A stretch of DNA of 64,000 bases from Portulaca oleracea (GCA_029582165.1 CM055885.1:12646729-12710728), one strand, 5' to 3'. Shown: positions 47,660 to 59,694, numbered from the stretch's first letter. The notes: a model not told the origin generated them from the sequence alone. A program made the numbers and translations.

Positions 47660-48884
47660 TGGCAGTCATGATCCTCATAATTTATTATATTTTTCAGCCA
47701 CTTTTGAGGATTAAAGCTTATGTGGATCACTCTCAGCAAAGCATTTTACAGGCTATTTTTGCCTAGGAAAAATCAGTTTTACATGCTGTAGAGTTTTGCT
47801 TTGTACATGCTCATTTTGTGTCCACAATGGTTGATTCCAAAGCCATTAGTTCACTTAATGAGTCCTCTAACACTGTCCAAAAAGTGAACGTGACTGAATT
47901 TGAGGGACATTTTCTACAGCCCAAACAGTCCGGGTATGTCAAGGAAGTTCTGTTCTGAACAACTTTGATGTTTTGTAATCATATTTGGGTCTTTTCACCT
48001 TGAATTCGACTTCTCCTCCACTTTTTCCCAAGGAGACTTTTGAAGAGCATCACTTAATCTTTCCAGAATCTCCAAGTGTGCTCAATTTGGATTTCATTTG
48101 AGTTCTACACAGCCATTGCAATTCAGTGATGCATTTTTGGTGCAATTATGGATCAGTTTGTTATTTTGGTGTTTTAGCAAGGGCAAATCAGTCTTTTCAC
48201 ACGATAATCGATTTTCCTTCATATTTGGACGTTCAAATATTATCCTAACTTATTGCTATTGCGATTGCTCAAGCAAGTAGGAGGTGGCAGCAAGAGAATG
48301 GAGCTAAGTGTCTAAAGATGGTCCATTGGGGAAGAACCATTTAGCTTGTTCTGATTGGTTCTCTTTTCCTCTCATGTGGACGAGAACTTCAGCATGAAGT
48401 ATTGTATTAGTTCAAATATAATGTATTAGTGTTAATTAAGCTAGCTTAGAGGTTTCTTCATGTATAGGAAAGCTCTAATTAGTTAGTTTAGCTAGCTACT
48501 TGCTTTGCTTGCTTTCTTTTATTCATTCCAGTCGTGTATGTCTATATATATATCCTTGCAATAGCTCAGTTTCATATATATGAATATGACTTGTTGAGTG
48601 AAAGAAAGAAAGCTTTCAGTTTCTTTTTGTTTGTGAGTGACGTTAAACTCTCATTCGGTTAAATCTACTTCAGTATCTAGGATTGGCATTTCTAGTGGTG
48701 CGTGTAGAGCTTAGTTGTTTCAATGGTGGTGTGCCTGTATCCATTGAGGTAATCGAGTCCTTGCCCTTGTTAGTCTTGTTGTGCTGTGTCTGTATCAGCT
48801 TGAATACAAGTCTATCCTTTTCATTTCTTGTTGGTTTATCATCCATTTCAGCTAATTGCATCCAATTAGCTTTGTTCTTTCCCA
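47660..48884 (+). mobile_element. Candidate solo LTR, about 1.2 kb
   Basis: A TATA-like TATATATATATCC (48541-48554) and a T-rich leader with plant LTR character lie just beyond the pol end. TGGCAG...TCCCA with AAATT on both sides (47655-47659 and 48885-48889) is a possible boundary. The duplication is AT-only and the inverted repeat is 3 bp, so the limits are tentative. Confidence 0.35.
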
Positions 48885-50275
48885 AAATTCCCTAAGTGTG
48901 AGTGTTGCTCGATGTCTGTAAGGTCAATACTCTGATCTCCGTGACCTTGCATACATCAAATTTGATGCAACCCTCTTGGCTTGGGAAACAAGGGAGGAGT
49001 ATGGACCTCGGGATACTTCATCCTCCCCTTCTTGAAAAGGATTTGCCCTTAAATCCTCAATGGGCTCATCATCCTCAATATAAGGAGAGAAGTCGCCAAT
49101 GTTGAAGGTAGAGGAGACCCCCATGTTCCCGGGGAGATCAAGCTTGTAGGCGTTATCATTGGTTTTATCCATGATCTTGAATTGTCCATCGCTAGTGGCA
49201 TGAGTTTGTTCTTCCTTCTCGATGGGAACCATTCCTTCCTTAAATGAAGCCAAACCAAGTCCCCAGGCTTGAAAGTGATATCCCACCGATTCTTGTTGAG
49301 CCGGGCCTTGTAGGCCTCATTAACTCGCTCGATTCGTTCTCGAATTTATTGGTGGAGCATTAGACTTCCTTGGCCTTCTCACTAGCCTCGAAGCTCACTC
49401 TTGCTTCCAAGGGTAGGGGAAGGAGTGAGAAGGGACTGAGAGGATTCACCCCGTAGCAAGCCTCAAAAGGTGAGTGGCCAGTGGCTTTGGAAGGCGTCTA
49501 GTTGTAGGCAAACTCGCCATGGTATAGCTTGACGTCATAATGCCGAATTCTCGCAAACTCTTGCTCACTAGACCTTAGAGTAAGGTGGAGAGCGCCTGGT
49601 TTGTGATATCCATTTGGCCATCAGTTTGGGGATGGTGGGACGTCATGAAAATGAGCTTGGTGCTAAGGAGATTTCATAGGGACCTCCAAAAGTGACTAAC
49701 GAACTCGGTATCCTTATCCGAGACAATGGTCCTCGGGATTCCATATAGCCTATCAATCTAGAGAAAGAAAAGATTAGCCATGTGGGTAGCATCATCAATG
49801 TTCTTGTGGGCAACGAAGTGTGGCATCTTGGAAAATCGACCCACCACTACCATCACCGCATCCTTACCACAAATGATTTGAGGAAAAGCCACGATAAAGT
49901 CCATGCTAAGGTCCTCCCAAGGGCCGTTAGGAACCGGGAGAGGAGTGTAGAGCCCTTGGTGGAATTGGCCCTTCACATGGAGGCAAGTGACGAACTTTGA
50001 AATGATGTTAGGCACATCGCACCCATCCTTAGCGAATAAAATGCTCCTTGAGTATATCAACGGTCTTGTTGATGCCGAAATGACCGGCAAGACCGTCCTC
50101 GTAGACCTCCTTCACGAGCAATTTCCTCAACGGGCACTTAGGAACGCATAATTTGTTCCCCTTGAAAAGGAATCCATCTTGAAGCACGAAAAGACCATTG
50201 TCCCCTCGAGGTGACGTTTAAAATCTTCATCCTCCTTGTATAACTCTTGTATATGTTGGAAAGCAAGGACCCGAG

Positions 50276-51721
50276 TGATAAGACATTTTTATAGAGTTTT
50301 TAGGGCTCAAATCATGTCAGTTTCATGCTTTTTATACCCGATATCTCGTATTTTTATAGCAATTTCTGTGATTTATACGCTTGTTCGCGAGTTTGGTATG
50401 TTTTATAGGATTTGGTGGAATTATATCAAAAAGCATGAAGAATTGGAGAAGAAATAGAAAAAATCATGGAAAATAAAAAAAGAATGTTGAAGAGAAAGAA
50501 AAGAAAAATGGAGAACGACCCAAACGACTCGGCCCAAGATCAACTGAAGCGGAGAGGCAAGGCAGGTTGCGTTTTGGAAACGCAGGCCGCGCCTTATCCA
50601 GAAAGTTTGGCAACCGAGAAAAGACAAAACGCAGCCCGTGTTTTTGGAGGCGCAACAAGCGCTCTCTCACGGAGAAATCCGCTACTTGGGCAAAACGCAG
50701 TCAGCGTTTCCAAAACGCAGGCCGCGTTTTGTGCCCTAATCCAGTCACTATAAAAGGGCTTCGACTTCCGCCGTTTCAAAGATGATCCGTAGCGAGCGAT
50801 TTTCTTCCGATTACATTAGTTTTCAGAGAGATTTTTAGGTAGCTTTTAGAGTAGATTTAGATCAATTTATTCACAGTTGATTCCTAAAGATTGTTATTAG
50901 ATTAGATTATTGTTCGTGATCGAAGAACGAAAGAGATCGATTCGGGTGACACGAAGAGATCGATTCCGCCAATTCGAACACAGTTTATTTCTATTCTTCT
51001 TTAATGCTTTCTTGTTGTTATTTAGATTTTGCGATGTTTACTTTTAGAATTATGAGTAGCTAATTTTCTTAGTTTGGGGGATAAACTCGATGTCAATTGA
51101 TTGAATTTGAATACAGTTTCGGTGTTAGGTTATCTTTCTATTCGTTTAATCTGCGTGCATTGTATGTCATGGTAATTTGACAATAGAACGACAGTTTGAG
51201 TCTGTACCTGGTTTTAGATTCTTGAAAATAGAACGACAGTTTGAGTCTTGAATCGGACTGCGTAGATTGAATAGGTTAGAAAATAGTTAGACATAATGAT
51301 TCTTACCTAGGGTCAATTTATAATCAGTTCTTATCTTTGATTAGGCTAAATAGTTAGAAACAATGTTTAGGTTAATCACTGTAACTCACCTAGGATCGAA
51401 AGATCGAAGTGATAGGGCCTAGAAATATTATAGACCCCGAACTATCTTGTTACCTGCACCGGAATTGTTGATAATTTGATTAATTGACTAGAGTGGACTC
51501 CCCTGAACGCTTTTAATTAATTGATAAAACCACTAAAAATTTCTGCTTTCTTAGTTTAATTTAGAAAACTTTACCACACCCTTTGGATCGACCTAACATC
51601 CTTTGTAGCGAACTAGTTTAGTGCGTGATTGAACACAAATCCCTGAGAGAGAACGATATTTTATTACTACCAGACACGTACACTTGCGGTACACAGACAC
51701 CTATATGTTTTAGATCTGTCA
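50276..51721 (+). mobile_element. Solo LTR, 1,446 bp, 5-bp target duplication
   Basis: It starts TGATAAGACA and ends GATCTGTCA. CCGAG is duplicated at 50271-50275 and 51722-51726. Without the LTR and one duplicate, the minus-strand reading frame of the gypsy pol runs through the junction. The TGATAAG start and a GGATCGACCT segment near the end resemble the Athila LTR at 52825, so it is an Athila-related family. TATAAAAG (50749-50756) is the likely TATA box. Confidence 0.9.
50569..50731 (+). repeat. Three GC-rich hairpins just before the solo LTR TATA box
   Basis: GCGTTT-TGG-AAACGC (50569-50583), AAACGC-AGTCA-GCGTTT (50693-50709) and CAAAACGC-AGGCC-GCGTTTTG (50711-50731) are all perfect. The last ends 18 bp before TATAAAAG. 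Confidence 0.85.
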
Positions 51722-52824
51722 CCGAGCTTCCACAACCAAATGAAAAGTGTGTCTTTGAGAAAGAGCATCGACCCCCTTCTTATGTTTGGTCACAAAATTG
51801 AAGCTCTAAAGGTATTCCACCCACTTGACACGGCAGGTGTTGAGCTTGTGTTGTTTGTTCAAGTACTTGAGGCCTCATTATCAAAGTAGAGAGCATATTT
51901 ATTGGGCCTCAAGTAGTGACACCAATGGTTGAGGGCACGTACAAGGGTATAGAACTCCTTGTCGTAGGTAGAGTAGTTCTTCCTCGAGTCATTGAGCTTC
52001 TCGCTAAAGTAGGAAATGGGGCTTTGGTTTTGCATGAGGAAGACCCCAATGCCCACTCCACTAGCGTCACAATCAACCTCAAAAACTTATAAGAAGTCCG
52101 GGAGGGCAAGTACCAGAGCTTCACAAAGCTTGGTCTTGAGCTTCTCAAACGCACCGTATGCCGCTTTGGTCCATTCAAAGGTCCCCTTCTTCATGTATTA
52201 AGTGATGAGGGCCGTGAGGGTGCTAAACCCTTTGAAGAATGAGTGATAAAAAGAAGCTACATCGTGGAAGCTTCTCACCTCCGTAAGGGTGGAGGGAATA
52301 GACCATGAACGAATAATTTCCACCTTCGAGGGATCCATCGAGATCCCACAACCCAACACAATGTAACCGAGGAAGGTAACTTGAGGTTTGCAAAAGTCAC
52401 ACTTCTCAAGCTTACCAAACAACTTTTGCTAACGTAGAACCTTGAAAAAGGACTCCAAGTGCAAGAGGTGGTCACTCTCACACTTAGAGTAGACTAGGAT
52501 GTCGTCGAAGTACACAATCACGAACTTGCCGATATAGGGCCTCAAGATCTCATTCATTAGGCGCATGAAGGTGCTCGGGGCGTTGAAGAGGCCAAAAGGC
52601 ATAACGAGCCACTCATACAACCCCCCTTTGGTCTTGAAGCCCGTCTTCCACTCATCGCCTTCCCGCATCCGGACTTGATGGTACCTGCTCCAAAGGTCCA
52701 TCTTAGAGAATATGCGTAAGCCATGTAAATCATCAAGCATATTGTCGAGCCTCGGTATAGGATACCTGTACTTTATGGTGATGTTGTTGATAGCTCGACT
52801 ATTGACGCACATCCGGTAGGTTCC

Positions 52825-54116
52825 TGATAAGTGCATTATTTGCACTTATTTTTAGGTATTTTAGAAGCATAATCATGGTAATTTTTGGCTAAAAAGGTGT
52901 TTAATCTTCCCCATTTCTCTATTTACGCTTGGTCTTTACGTTTTTGGCGTTGATTTTCAGGTTTAGGGCCAAAAAGGTGATTTTTGGAGCAAATTTAGTA
53001 AGGCCAAGGGTACCACGGGCATCAACTACTGTTGATAAGACCGTGGTAAAAATTTCAGCCAGAAACGAGCAGGAAATAGCGAGATAAGCCAACCACGGCC
53101 GCCATGGTGACAACCACGGACCGTGGTTGATGCTGTTTTCTCGCGCTGGCGGTTATTCTCACGGAATTAACTGGGGGAAAAGCTGGGACAGCAGGGGATC
53201 GATTATTCGGGGCAGAAAAGAGAGAGATTAGAGAGGAATTCTTCACCAAAAACACCTCCATTCATCAAGAATCAATTCGAAGACATTGAAGATTTGGAAT
53301 TCAAGAAGAAGCACGCAACACTCTTGTGAAGTTCTTGAGAGAATCCTACGAATTTCTCCTTAGTGTTTGCTTTACTCTTCTCACTTTCTCTTCCTTAATT
53401 CTAGAATTGATTACATGTTTAGAACATATTTCTTGTTTTCAATGAATACTTGTGAGTAGATTTCGTTCTTTCTAGGGTTTTATGAACCGTCAATATGGAG
53501 TTTGATTAGAAATGTTTTAGTTTGTACTTGAATTCTCAATTGAATCAATAGAAGGTTGCGTTTTTCTTGCTTACGAATGTTCTTAAGGCCTTGGATGTTT
53601 ATAATTCAGAAATTAACCTAAGAAGTACCGAAAGGTGAATTAGGGGAATTTGACCACCAACCCTTCTACCTAGGCCTACGAAAGTTGAAAAAGGAGAAGT
53701 AGACTAGGGAGTCATTAGATAACCCGACCTTGCTTAGACCTTCAATTCTGTTTAACTTGAAAAGCAGACGAAAGTTGTTGATTAGATTAGTCAGAATAAT
53801 TCTATTTAGCATCGAAAGGGCGATAGAATTTAGAGGTTATCGATTCTTAATTCGTTTGAGTTACTTTCTTATGCATGCTTTAATCTGGCTTTCAGACCCT
53901 GTTGTTAGGTGAGTAAAACCCTAGAAGTCTTCATCCATCGAATTACCTCGAGTTAATCCTTTCTTGTCCACTCTAGTTCTAGTTAGTTCATTAGAATTCA
54001 TTAAAAAATCATCAACCCGATTGGCTTAGCAATCAAGTAGAGGGATAATTCACTGAGTTACTAGACCTAGTCCCTGTGGGATCGACCTTGACATTGCTAC
54101 AATAGTACGCACGCCA
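52825..54116 (+). repeat. 5' LTR of the Athila-type element
   Basis: It begins TGATAAGTGC, where ATAAGTGCA pairs perfectly with TGCACTTAT nine bases long around a 5-nt loop. It ends near ACGCCA, 14 bases before the primer site; the exact end is uncertain by about 15 bases. Two GC-rich inverted repeats occur: ACCACGG...CCGTGGT around 53009-53044 with an inner TCAAC/GTTGA pair, and CAACCACGG-A-CCGTGGTTG at 53111-53129. Confidence 0.8.
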
Positions 54117-54130
54117 TGCCCCGCTGTTTT

Positions 54131-54149
54131 TGGCGCCGTTGCCGGGGAC
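54131..54149 (+). other. Primer-binding site, tRNA-Asp type
   Basis: TGGCGCCGTTGCCGGGGAC is the primer site known from Athila-lineage elements, complementary to the 3' end of tRNA-Asp. It directly follows the LTR. Confidence 0.85.
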
Positions 54150-54405
54150 TTTGTGCCTAGTAGCCATTAAGCGAAGACTCTTAGATTGACTAAGCTGTTT
54201 TTTTTTTTGTTTTATTTTCTTTCTTTTTCTTGTGACTGATTGTGTTTCATTTCTTGTTTTTGCTAGGTACTTTCGGTGTCTGCAAAAGATTCCGGAGTTT
54301 GAGTTCGATCCCGAGATTGAACGTACTCTCCATTCACGCTTGAAGAGACTGCGACTAGAGGAAGCTAGCAAGAAGCAAGAAGAAAAATTTGCACCACAAT
54401 AAAAA

Positions 54406-55908
54406 ATGGCCGGTGGAGAAGCACAGCCGAAGACATTGGAACAATACATGGCCCCAAACGTCACAGATCCTCCCATGGCCATCAACCCTCCCAACATCAC
54501 CAACACTAACTTTGAGCTGAAGAACTCCTTGATTAATCTGGTCAAGGCTTCGCCATTTCGTGGTCACCCTAGTGAGGACCCCAACCGACACCTTCGTATC
54601 TTCCGCCAGGCGTGCGATACGTTCAAGGCGAATGGGGCTTCACCGGATGCAATCAAGCTGTGGTTGTTTCCATTTTCCTTGGAGGATCGAGCATGGGAGT
54701 GGCTAGACTCTCTTCCGCCGAACTCCATCACCACTTTCGAACAGATGGCGAGCGCATTCCTTAACAAATATTTCCCGCCAAGTAAGCTGACAAGCCTTCG
54801 CAACCAAATATCCACCTTTGTCCAAGAGCCGGATGAGAACCTGTACGAGGCTTGGGAACAGTTCAAGGATCTACTTCGCCGGTGTCCACATCATGGTCTT
54901 GAGCCATGTGTGCCCATCCATGCCTTCTACAATGGAGTGGATGATCAGTTGAGGGCGATGATTCTTGCAGCAGCTCGGGGGAACATCATGAGCAAGGGAG
55001 TTGATGAGCTCCACACTCTAATTGAGCAATTGGCGTCCAACAGTCATCAATGGTCCAAGCCCCGTTCTTCTAGAACGGGAGGTAAGTATGATGTCGATGC
55101 CATTTCAGTTTTAACTGCTAAAATAGATGCTGTGACTCAGAAGATAGACCGTTTGCATGTAAACCCCAATCCTCCCCTACCGTGTGCTTCTTGTAATTCA
55201 TTTGAGCATAAGACCTTGTTTTGTCCTGTTGGGTTAGCTACTCCCGAGACCTCGGACCAGACCAATTATATTGGAAACCCAAGACAGAACTTTGACCCAT
55301 ACTCTAATATTTACAACCCGGGATTGAGATATCATCCTAATTTTTCCTATCGGAATAACAATCCCACGGGACCGCACCAACAACAACAGACTCAAAGACC
55401 ACCCGGTTTCCAAAGACAACATGCCCAACCCCAACCCCAACCTCGACAAACCCAAGAGGCTAACTGGAGGGCATTGGTGGAACGTATGGTTGTGTCTCAA
55501 AACCAGCAAGAAGAGACTATCAAGCTTTTAGTTGATAGAGTTGACCAGTTGGCCACTCACAACAAAATGCTTGAATCTCATATTGCTAGTCAGGCTAGTA
55601 CTTCCACCACTCCTCCAGGAAAGCTTCCTAGCCAACCTGTTGCGAACCCAAAGGACGAATGCAATGCCATAACCTTAAGAAGCGGGACGCAATTGGCAGG
55701 GCCTAGGGCTGAGTGTGATGAGCATGTTGTTGTTGATGTGCATGATGATGATGTTGCTGAGAATGTAGTTGAAGTTGAGAATGTTGTGAATGATGTGAAT
55801 GCTGATGTGAGTAATGATGTGCATGAAGAGGTAAATGTGTCTCCTAAAGAACCTGTGATTGATGTTGATGTGCAAGTTGAGAAAGAAGTTCCTAAGGATG
55901 CAACATGA
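54406..55908 (+). CDS. Athila gag polyprotein part
   Basis: 500 codons. The retrotransposon gag domain spans about residues 45-215 (FRGHPSEDPNRHL, LEDRAWEWL, FEQMASAFLNKYFPP). A zinc knuckle CX2CX4HX4C lies at residues 260-273. A Gln/Pro-rich stretch (about 325-350) and a Val/Asp-rich acidic tail follow. It forms the virus-like particle that packages the element RNA. It ends with TGA at 55906-55908, and the pol frame continues in the same phase right after it. In related Athila elements gag and pol are one reading frame, so this TGA is either a mutation (a CGA to TGA change would suffice) or a readthrough point. Confidence 0.92.
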   Translation: MAGGEAQPKTLEQYMAPNVTDPPMAINPPNITNTNFELKNSLINLVKASPFRGHPSEDPNRHLRIFRQACDTFKANGASPDAIKLWLFPFSLEDRAWEWLDSLPPNSITTFEQMASAFLNKYFPPSKLTSLRNQISTFVQEPDENLYEAWEQFKDLLRRCPHHGLEPCVPIHAFYNGVDDQLRAMILAAARGNIMSKGVDELHTLIEQLASNSHQWSKPRSSRTGGKYDVDAISVLTAKIDAVTQKIDRLHVNPNPPLPCASCNSFEHKTLFCPVGLATPETSDQTNYIGNPRQNFDPYSNIYNPGLRYHPNFSYRNNNPTGPHQQQQTQRPPGFQRQHAQPQPQPRQTQEANWRALVERMVVSQNQQEETIKLLVDRVDQLATHNKMLESHIASQASTSTTPPGKLPSQPVANPKDECNAITLRSGTQLAGPRAECDEHVVVDVHDDDVAENVVEVENVVNDVNADVSNDVHEEVNVSPKEPVIDVDVQVEKEVPKDAT

Positions 55909-58900
55909 GTTCCCCAAAGAGTTTACACTCCACCCTTGCCTTTCCCTCAAAGATTGGCTAAGGCTAAAAGTGATAAGCAATTTGGGAAGTTCTTGGAGGT
56001 CCTCAAGAAACCTCATATTAACATTCCCTTCACCGATGCCCTGTCTCAAATGCCTTCCTACGCTAAATTTTTGAAGGAAATTTTGACAAACAAGAGGAAG
56101 TTGGAAGAGCATGAGACAGTGGCATTGACGGAACAGTGTAGTGCCGTGCTCCAAAATAAGCTTCCCCCGAAGCTTAAGGATCCCGGTAGCTTCACCATTC
56201 CTTGTGAAGTTGGAAAGATTTCCATAGACCGTGCATTATGTGATCTTGGTTCTAGTGTGAGTCTTATGCCCCTCTCTTTGTCCCAAAAGCTTGGTATGGG
56301 TGAACTAAAGCCCACTACCATTTCCCTCCAGTTGGCCGACCGATCGGTCAAGTTTCCCATAGGAATTTTAGAGGATGTCCCCATTAAGTTGGGTAGCTTC
56401 TTTGTTCCTGTTGACTTTGTTATCCTAGAGATGGAGGAAGACACCCGTACCCCTATTATTCTTGGTAGACCTTTCATGGCTACAGCTGGGTGTTGCATTG
56501 ATGTGAAGAATGGTAGGATGTCCTTTAGTATAGGAGGTGAGAAAGCCGAGTTTAATTTATTTGGAGCTGCTAAATTCCCTGCATTTTCTGATGATTGCTT
56601 TAGAGTGGATATCATTGATTCCATTCTTAGGGAAGATAGCACTAACATTCATTCTCACGATCCTCTTGAGCTTTGTTTGTTGTCTAATAGTAAAACCCAG
56701 GATCACGATCCCGAGGTTGCCCATTGTGAGAAGCTCTTACAGTCATCCCCAAAAGTTCCACCAACACTGGAAACGGTGGAGGTACTAGAGGTTGAAAGCA
56801 ATAACAAGCAAGCTTCGAGTGAGAAGGAAGCTCCAAAGGTAGAACTGAAACCTCTCCCTTCTTCCCTCAGGTATGAATTTCTTGGCCCCAATTCCTCTTA
56901 TCCTGTGATTGTGAATGCAAACTTGAATGATGCTGAGATTGATTCATTGTTGAGAGTCCTTAGGTCACATCGTAAGGCCATTGGCTATACCATAGATGAC
57001 CTTAAAGGAATTAGTCCCTCATTTTGCATGCATAGGATTCTGATGGAAGATGATTATAAACCCACCATTCAAAGTCAAAGAAGGTTAAACCCTAATATGA
57101 AAGAGATGGTGAAAAAAGAGGTCTTGAAATTACTTGATGCTGGGATTATCTACCCTATTTCTGATAGTGAGTGGGTAAGTCCGGTGCATGTTGTGCCTAA
57201 GAAAGGGGGGATGACTGTGGTGAAAAATGACAACAATGAGTTAATTCCTACCGGGACTGTTATGGGGTGGAGGATGTGTATTGATTACCGCAAGTTGAAT
57301 GATGCCACCCGTAAAGACCATTTCCCTCTTCCTTTCATTGACCAAATGCTTGAAAGATTGGCGAATAATTCATTCTTTTGCTATCTAGATGGGTATTCCG
57401 GGTTTTTCCAAATCCCTATCCACCCTAGTGATCAGGAAAAGACCACATTTACATGTCCTTACGGTACATTTGCCTATAGGAGAATGCCATTTGGGTTGTG
57501 TAATGCACCCGCTACTTTTCAGCGATGCATGATGGCTATTTTCTCTGATTTTATTGAGGACATTATGGAGGTGTTTATGGATGATTTTTCAGTCTATGGC
57601 AATTCTTTTGATCATTGTTTGAGAAATCTTGCTAAAGTGTTGTCTCGATGTGAAGAAGTGAATTTGGTTTTGAATTGGGAGAAGTGTCATTTCATGGTAC
57701 AAGAGGGTGTTGTCCTTGGTCATGTTGTGTCAAGCAAAGGCATTGAGGTTGACAAAGCAAAGGTTGAGGTGGTTGAAAGATTACCACCTCCAACGTCTGT
57801 TAAGGGTGTTAGGAGTTTTCTTGGACACGTTGGTTTGTACCGACGGTTCATAAAAGACTTTTCAAAAATTGCTAGACCTCTCACCCGATTGCTTGTCAAG
57901 GATGTGCCTTTTATATTTGATGATGTTTGCTTGAGTGCTTTCAACAGGTTGAAAGAAGCTTTGATCACTGCGCCTATTATGCAAGCCCCGGATTATGCAT
58001 TGGGGGTTGTTTTGGGGCAAAGAAGAGATGGCAAGTCTTTCGCCATCTACTATGCGAGTCGAACTCTAGATGAGGCTCAAGTCAACTACGCCACCACGGA
58101 GAAGGAGTTCTTGGCGGTCATTTTAGCCTTGGAGAAGTTTCAACCATACTTGATCAACTCCAAGGTGATTGTGTTCACTGATCATGCCGCCATTCGACAC
58201 CTCATGAAGAAGTCAGACTCTAAACCTCGGCTTATTCGCTGGGTGTTGTTACTCCAAGAGTTCGATTTGGAAATTCGGGACAAGCCCGGATTGCAAAACA
58301 TGGTGGCCGATCATCTCTCTCGATTGGAGGATGTTCCGAAGGAGACGCTTCCTATTGATGATTCCTTCCCGGAAGAGAAGCTCATGGCCGTGTGTACCCC
58401 ATTCATTCCATGGTATGTCGACTACGTCAATTATCTTGTGTGTGGAGTGTTGCCACCGGACTTGTCATATCAACAAAAGAAGAGGTTCCTATTCGAGGTG
58501 AAGAGTTTTGCTTGGGAGGAACCACTTCTTTTCAAGCTATGTGCCGATGGGGTCTACCGGAGATGCATTCCGGAGGAAGAAGTTCAAGGGGTGCTACATC
58601 ATTGCCATTCCACTACCTACGGTGGACATTTCGGCCCCGATAAGACCGCTTCTAAGGTCTTGCAAGCCGGCTTCTATTGGCCAACCCTCACCAAGGATGC
58701 AAGGGAGTATGTGTTAGCATGTGATCGTTGTCAACGGATGGGTAACATTTCCAAGAGGCACGAGATGCCCCAAAGCGTAATTCTTGAGGTTGAGCTCTTC
58801 GACGTGTGGGGAATAGACTTTATGGGTCCTTTCCCTCCATCTCACAAGAACCTCTACATCCTTGTTGCTGTGGATTACGTATCCAAATGGGTTGAGGCGA

Positions 58901-59694
58901 TTGCATCTCCGACCAATGACTCAAGGGTCGTCATCAAATTCCTCAAGAAGAACATTTTCGCTCGCTTTGGCACTCCTAGAGCCTTATTGAGCGATAATGG
59001 TACCCATTTTCGTAACCGGCCGCTAGAAACTATCCTGAAGAAGTACGGGGTGTTCCATAGGGTTGCAACACCTTACCATCCTCAAACAAGCGGGCAAGTA
59101 GAGCTTTCGAATAGGGAGTTGAAGAGCATCCTCGAGAAGACGGTTGACCGATCTCGAAAGGATTGGTCGTTGAAGCTTGACGACGCCTTGTGGGCGTACC
59201 GCACAGCGTTTAAAACTCCCCTTGGCACCACTCCATTCCGGTTGGTGTATGGGAAGCCATGTCATTTGCCCGTGGAGTTGGAACATCGAGCATTTTGGGC
59301 TGTCCGTACTCTGAATTTTGATGCAAAGGCAACCGGTGAGAAGCGAATGCTTCAATTGCAAGAATTGGAGAAATTGAGGTTGCAAGCTTATGAGAGTTCG
59401 AGGATTTACAAGGAAAGGACCAAGAAGTGGCATGACAAATTCATCTTGCCAAAGAGGTTCAAGGAAGGCGACATGGTCCTTTTGTTCAACTCAAGGTTGA
59501 GATTATTCCCGGGAAAGCTGAAATCCCGGTGGTCCGGGCCATTCCAAGTTATGAAAGCATATCCTCATGGAGCTGTGGAAGTTTGGAGTGAGTCTACCGA
59601 CACATTCAAGGTCAACGGGCAGCGACTTAAGCCCTACATCACGGGCCAAATTGAGGAGAAGGCCGCATGTTATGTCCTCGCCGATCCCGTATGA
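55909..59694 (+). CDS. Athila pol: protease, RT, RNase H, integrase
   Basis: The frame is open from the codon after the gag stop; its first ATG is 55936. Protease has CDLGSS (about 56239-56256) with DLG rather than DTG/DSG. RT has [11 protein letters not shown] and the catalytic [10 protein letters not shown] near 57570-57600. RNase H lacks the segment between APD and DYALG (junction near 57988-57996), which in relatives holds the first catalytic Asp, so RNase H is probably inactive. It then continues normally ([29 protein letters not shown]). Integrase has its H2C2 zinc motif (58594-58735) and catalytic Asp, Asp, Glu in [16 protein letters not shown] and GQVELSN. A GPFQV-type end completes it. 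No other frame break. Confidence 0.93.
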   Translation, partial: VPQRVYTPPLPFPQRLAKAKSDKQFGKFLEVLKKPHINIPFTDALSQMPSYAKFLKEILTNKRKLEEHETVALTEQCSAVLQNKLPPKLKDPGSFTIPCEVGKISIDRALCDLGSSVSLMPLSLSQKLGMGELKPTTISLQLADRSVKFPIGILEDVPIKLGSFFVPVDFVILEMEEDTRTPIILGRPFMATAGCCIDVKNGRMSFSIGGEKAEFNLFGAAKFPAFSDDCFRVDIIDSILREDSTNIHSHDPLELCLLSNSKTQDHDPEVAHCEKLLQSSPKVPPTLETVEVLEVESNNKQASSEKEAPKVELKPLPSSLRYEFLGPNSSYPVIVNANLNDAEIDSLLRVLRSHRKAIGYTIDDLKGISPSFCMHRILMEDDYKPTIQSQRRLNPNMKEMVKKEVLKLLDAGIIYPISDSEWVSPVHVVPKKGGMTVVKNDNNELIPTGTVMGWRMCIDYRKLNDATRKDHFPLPFIDQMLERLANNSFFCYLDGYSGFFQIPIHPSDQEKTTFTCPYGTFAYRRMPFGLCNAPATFQRCMMAIFSDFIEDIMEVFMDDFSVYGNSFDHCLRNLAKVLSRCEEVNLVLNWEKCHFMVQEGVVLGHVVSSKGIEVDKAKVEVVERLPPPTSVKGVRSFLGHVGLYRRFIKDFSKIARPLTRLLVKDVPFIFDDVCLSAFNRLKEALITAPIMQAPDYALGVVLGQRRDGKSFAIYYASRTLDEAQVNYATTEKEFLAVILALEKFQPYLINSKVIVFTDHAAIRHLMKKSDSKPRLIRWVLLLQEFDLEIRDKPGLQNMVADHLSRLEDVPKETLPIDDSFPEEKLMAVCTPFIPWYVDYVNYLVCGVLPPDLSYQQKKRFLFEVKSFAWEEPLLFKLCADGVYRRCIPEEEVQGVLHHCHSTTYGGHFGPDKTASKVLQAGFYWPTLTKDAREYVLACDRCQRMGNISKRHEMPQSVILEVELFDVWGIDFMGPFPPSHKNLYILVAVDYVSKWVEAIASPTNDSRVVIKFLKKNIFARFGTPRALLSDNGTHFRNRPLETILKKYGVFHRVATPYHPQTSGQVELSNRELKSILEKTVDRSRKDWSLKLDDALWAYRTAFKTPLGTTPFRLVYGKPCHLPVELEHRAFWAVRTLNFDAKATGEKRMLQLQELEKLRLQAYESSRIYKERTKKWHDKFILPKRFKEGDMVLLFNSRLRLFPGKLKSRWSGPFQVMKAYPHGAVEVWSESTDTFKVNGQRLKPYITGQIEEKAACYVLADPV

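Larger units (their letters stand above)
48924..52824 (-). pseudogene. Ty3/gypsy pol, broken by a solo LTR and cut by the Athila element
   Basis: Minus-strand order: RT from 52824 ([13 protein letters not shown]...[13 protein letters not shown]), RNase H (52178-51860, with an ISYFSEKLNDSRK...YSTYDKEFY segment), then after the solo LTR the H2C2/integrase part (50240-49310, with GPWEDLSMDFIVAFP) and the GPF/Y-like end with DNAYKLDLPGN...FNIGDFSPY (49230-49060). Several frame breaks. The text parallels the plus-strand copy at 35190-37640. The RT is cut at 52824 exactly where the Athila 5' LTR starts, so its N-terminal part should continue beyond the Athila element, right of the window. Confidence 0.85.

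Noticed and set aside
54033..54866. Long minus-strand frames opposite gag
   Set aside because: They are shadows of the well-supported gag frame on the plus strand.
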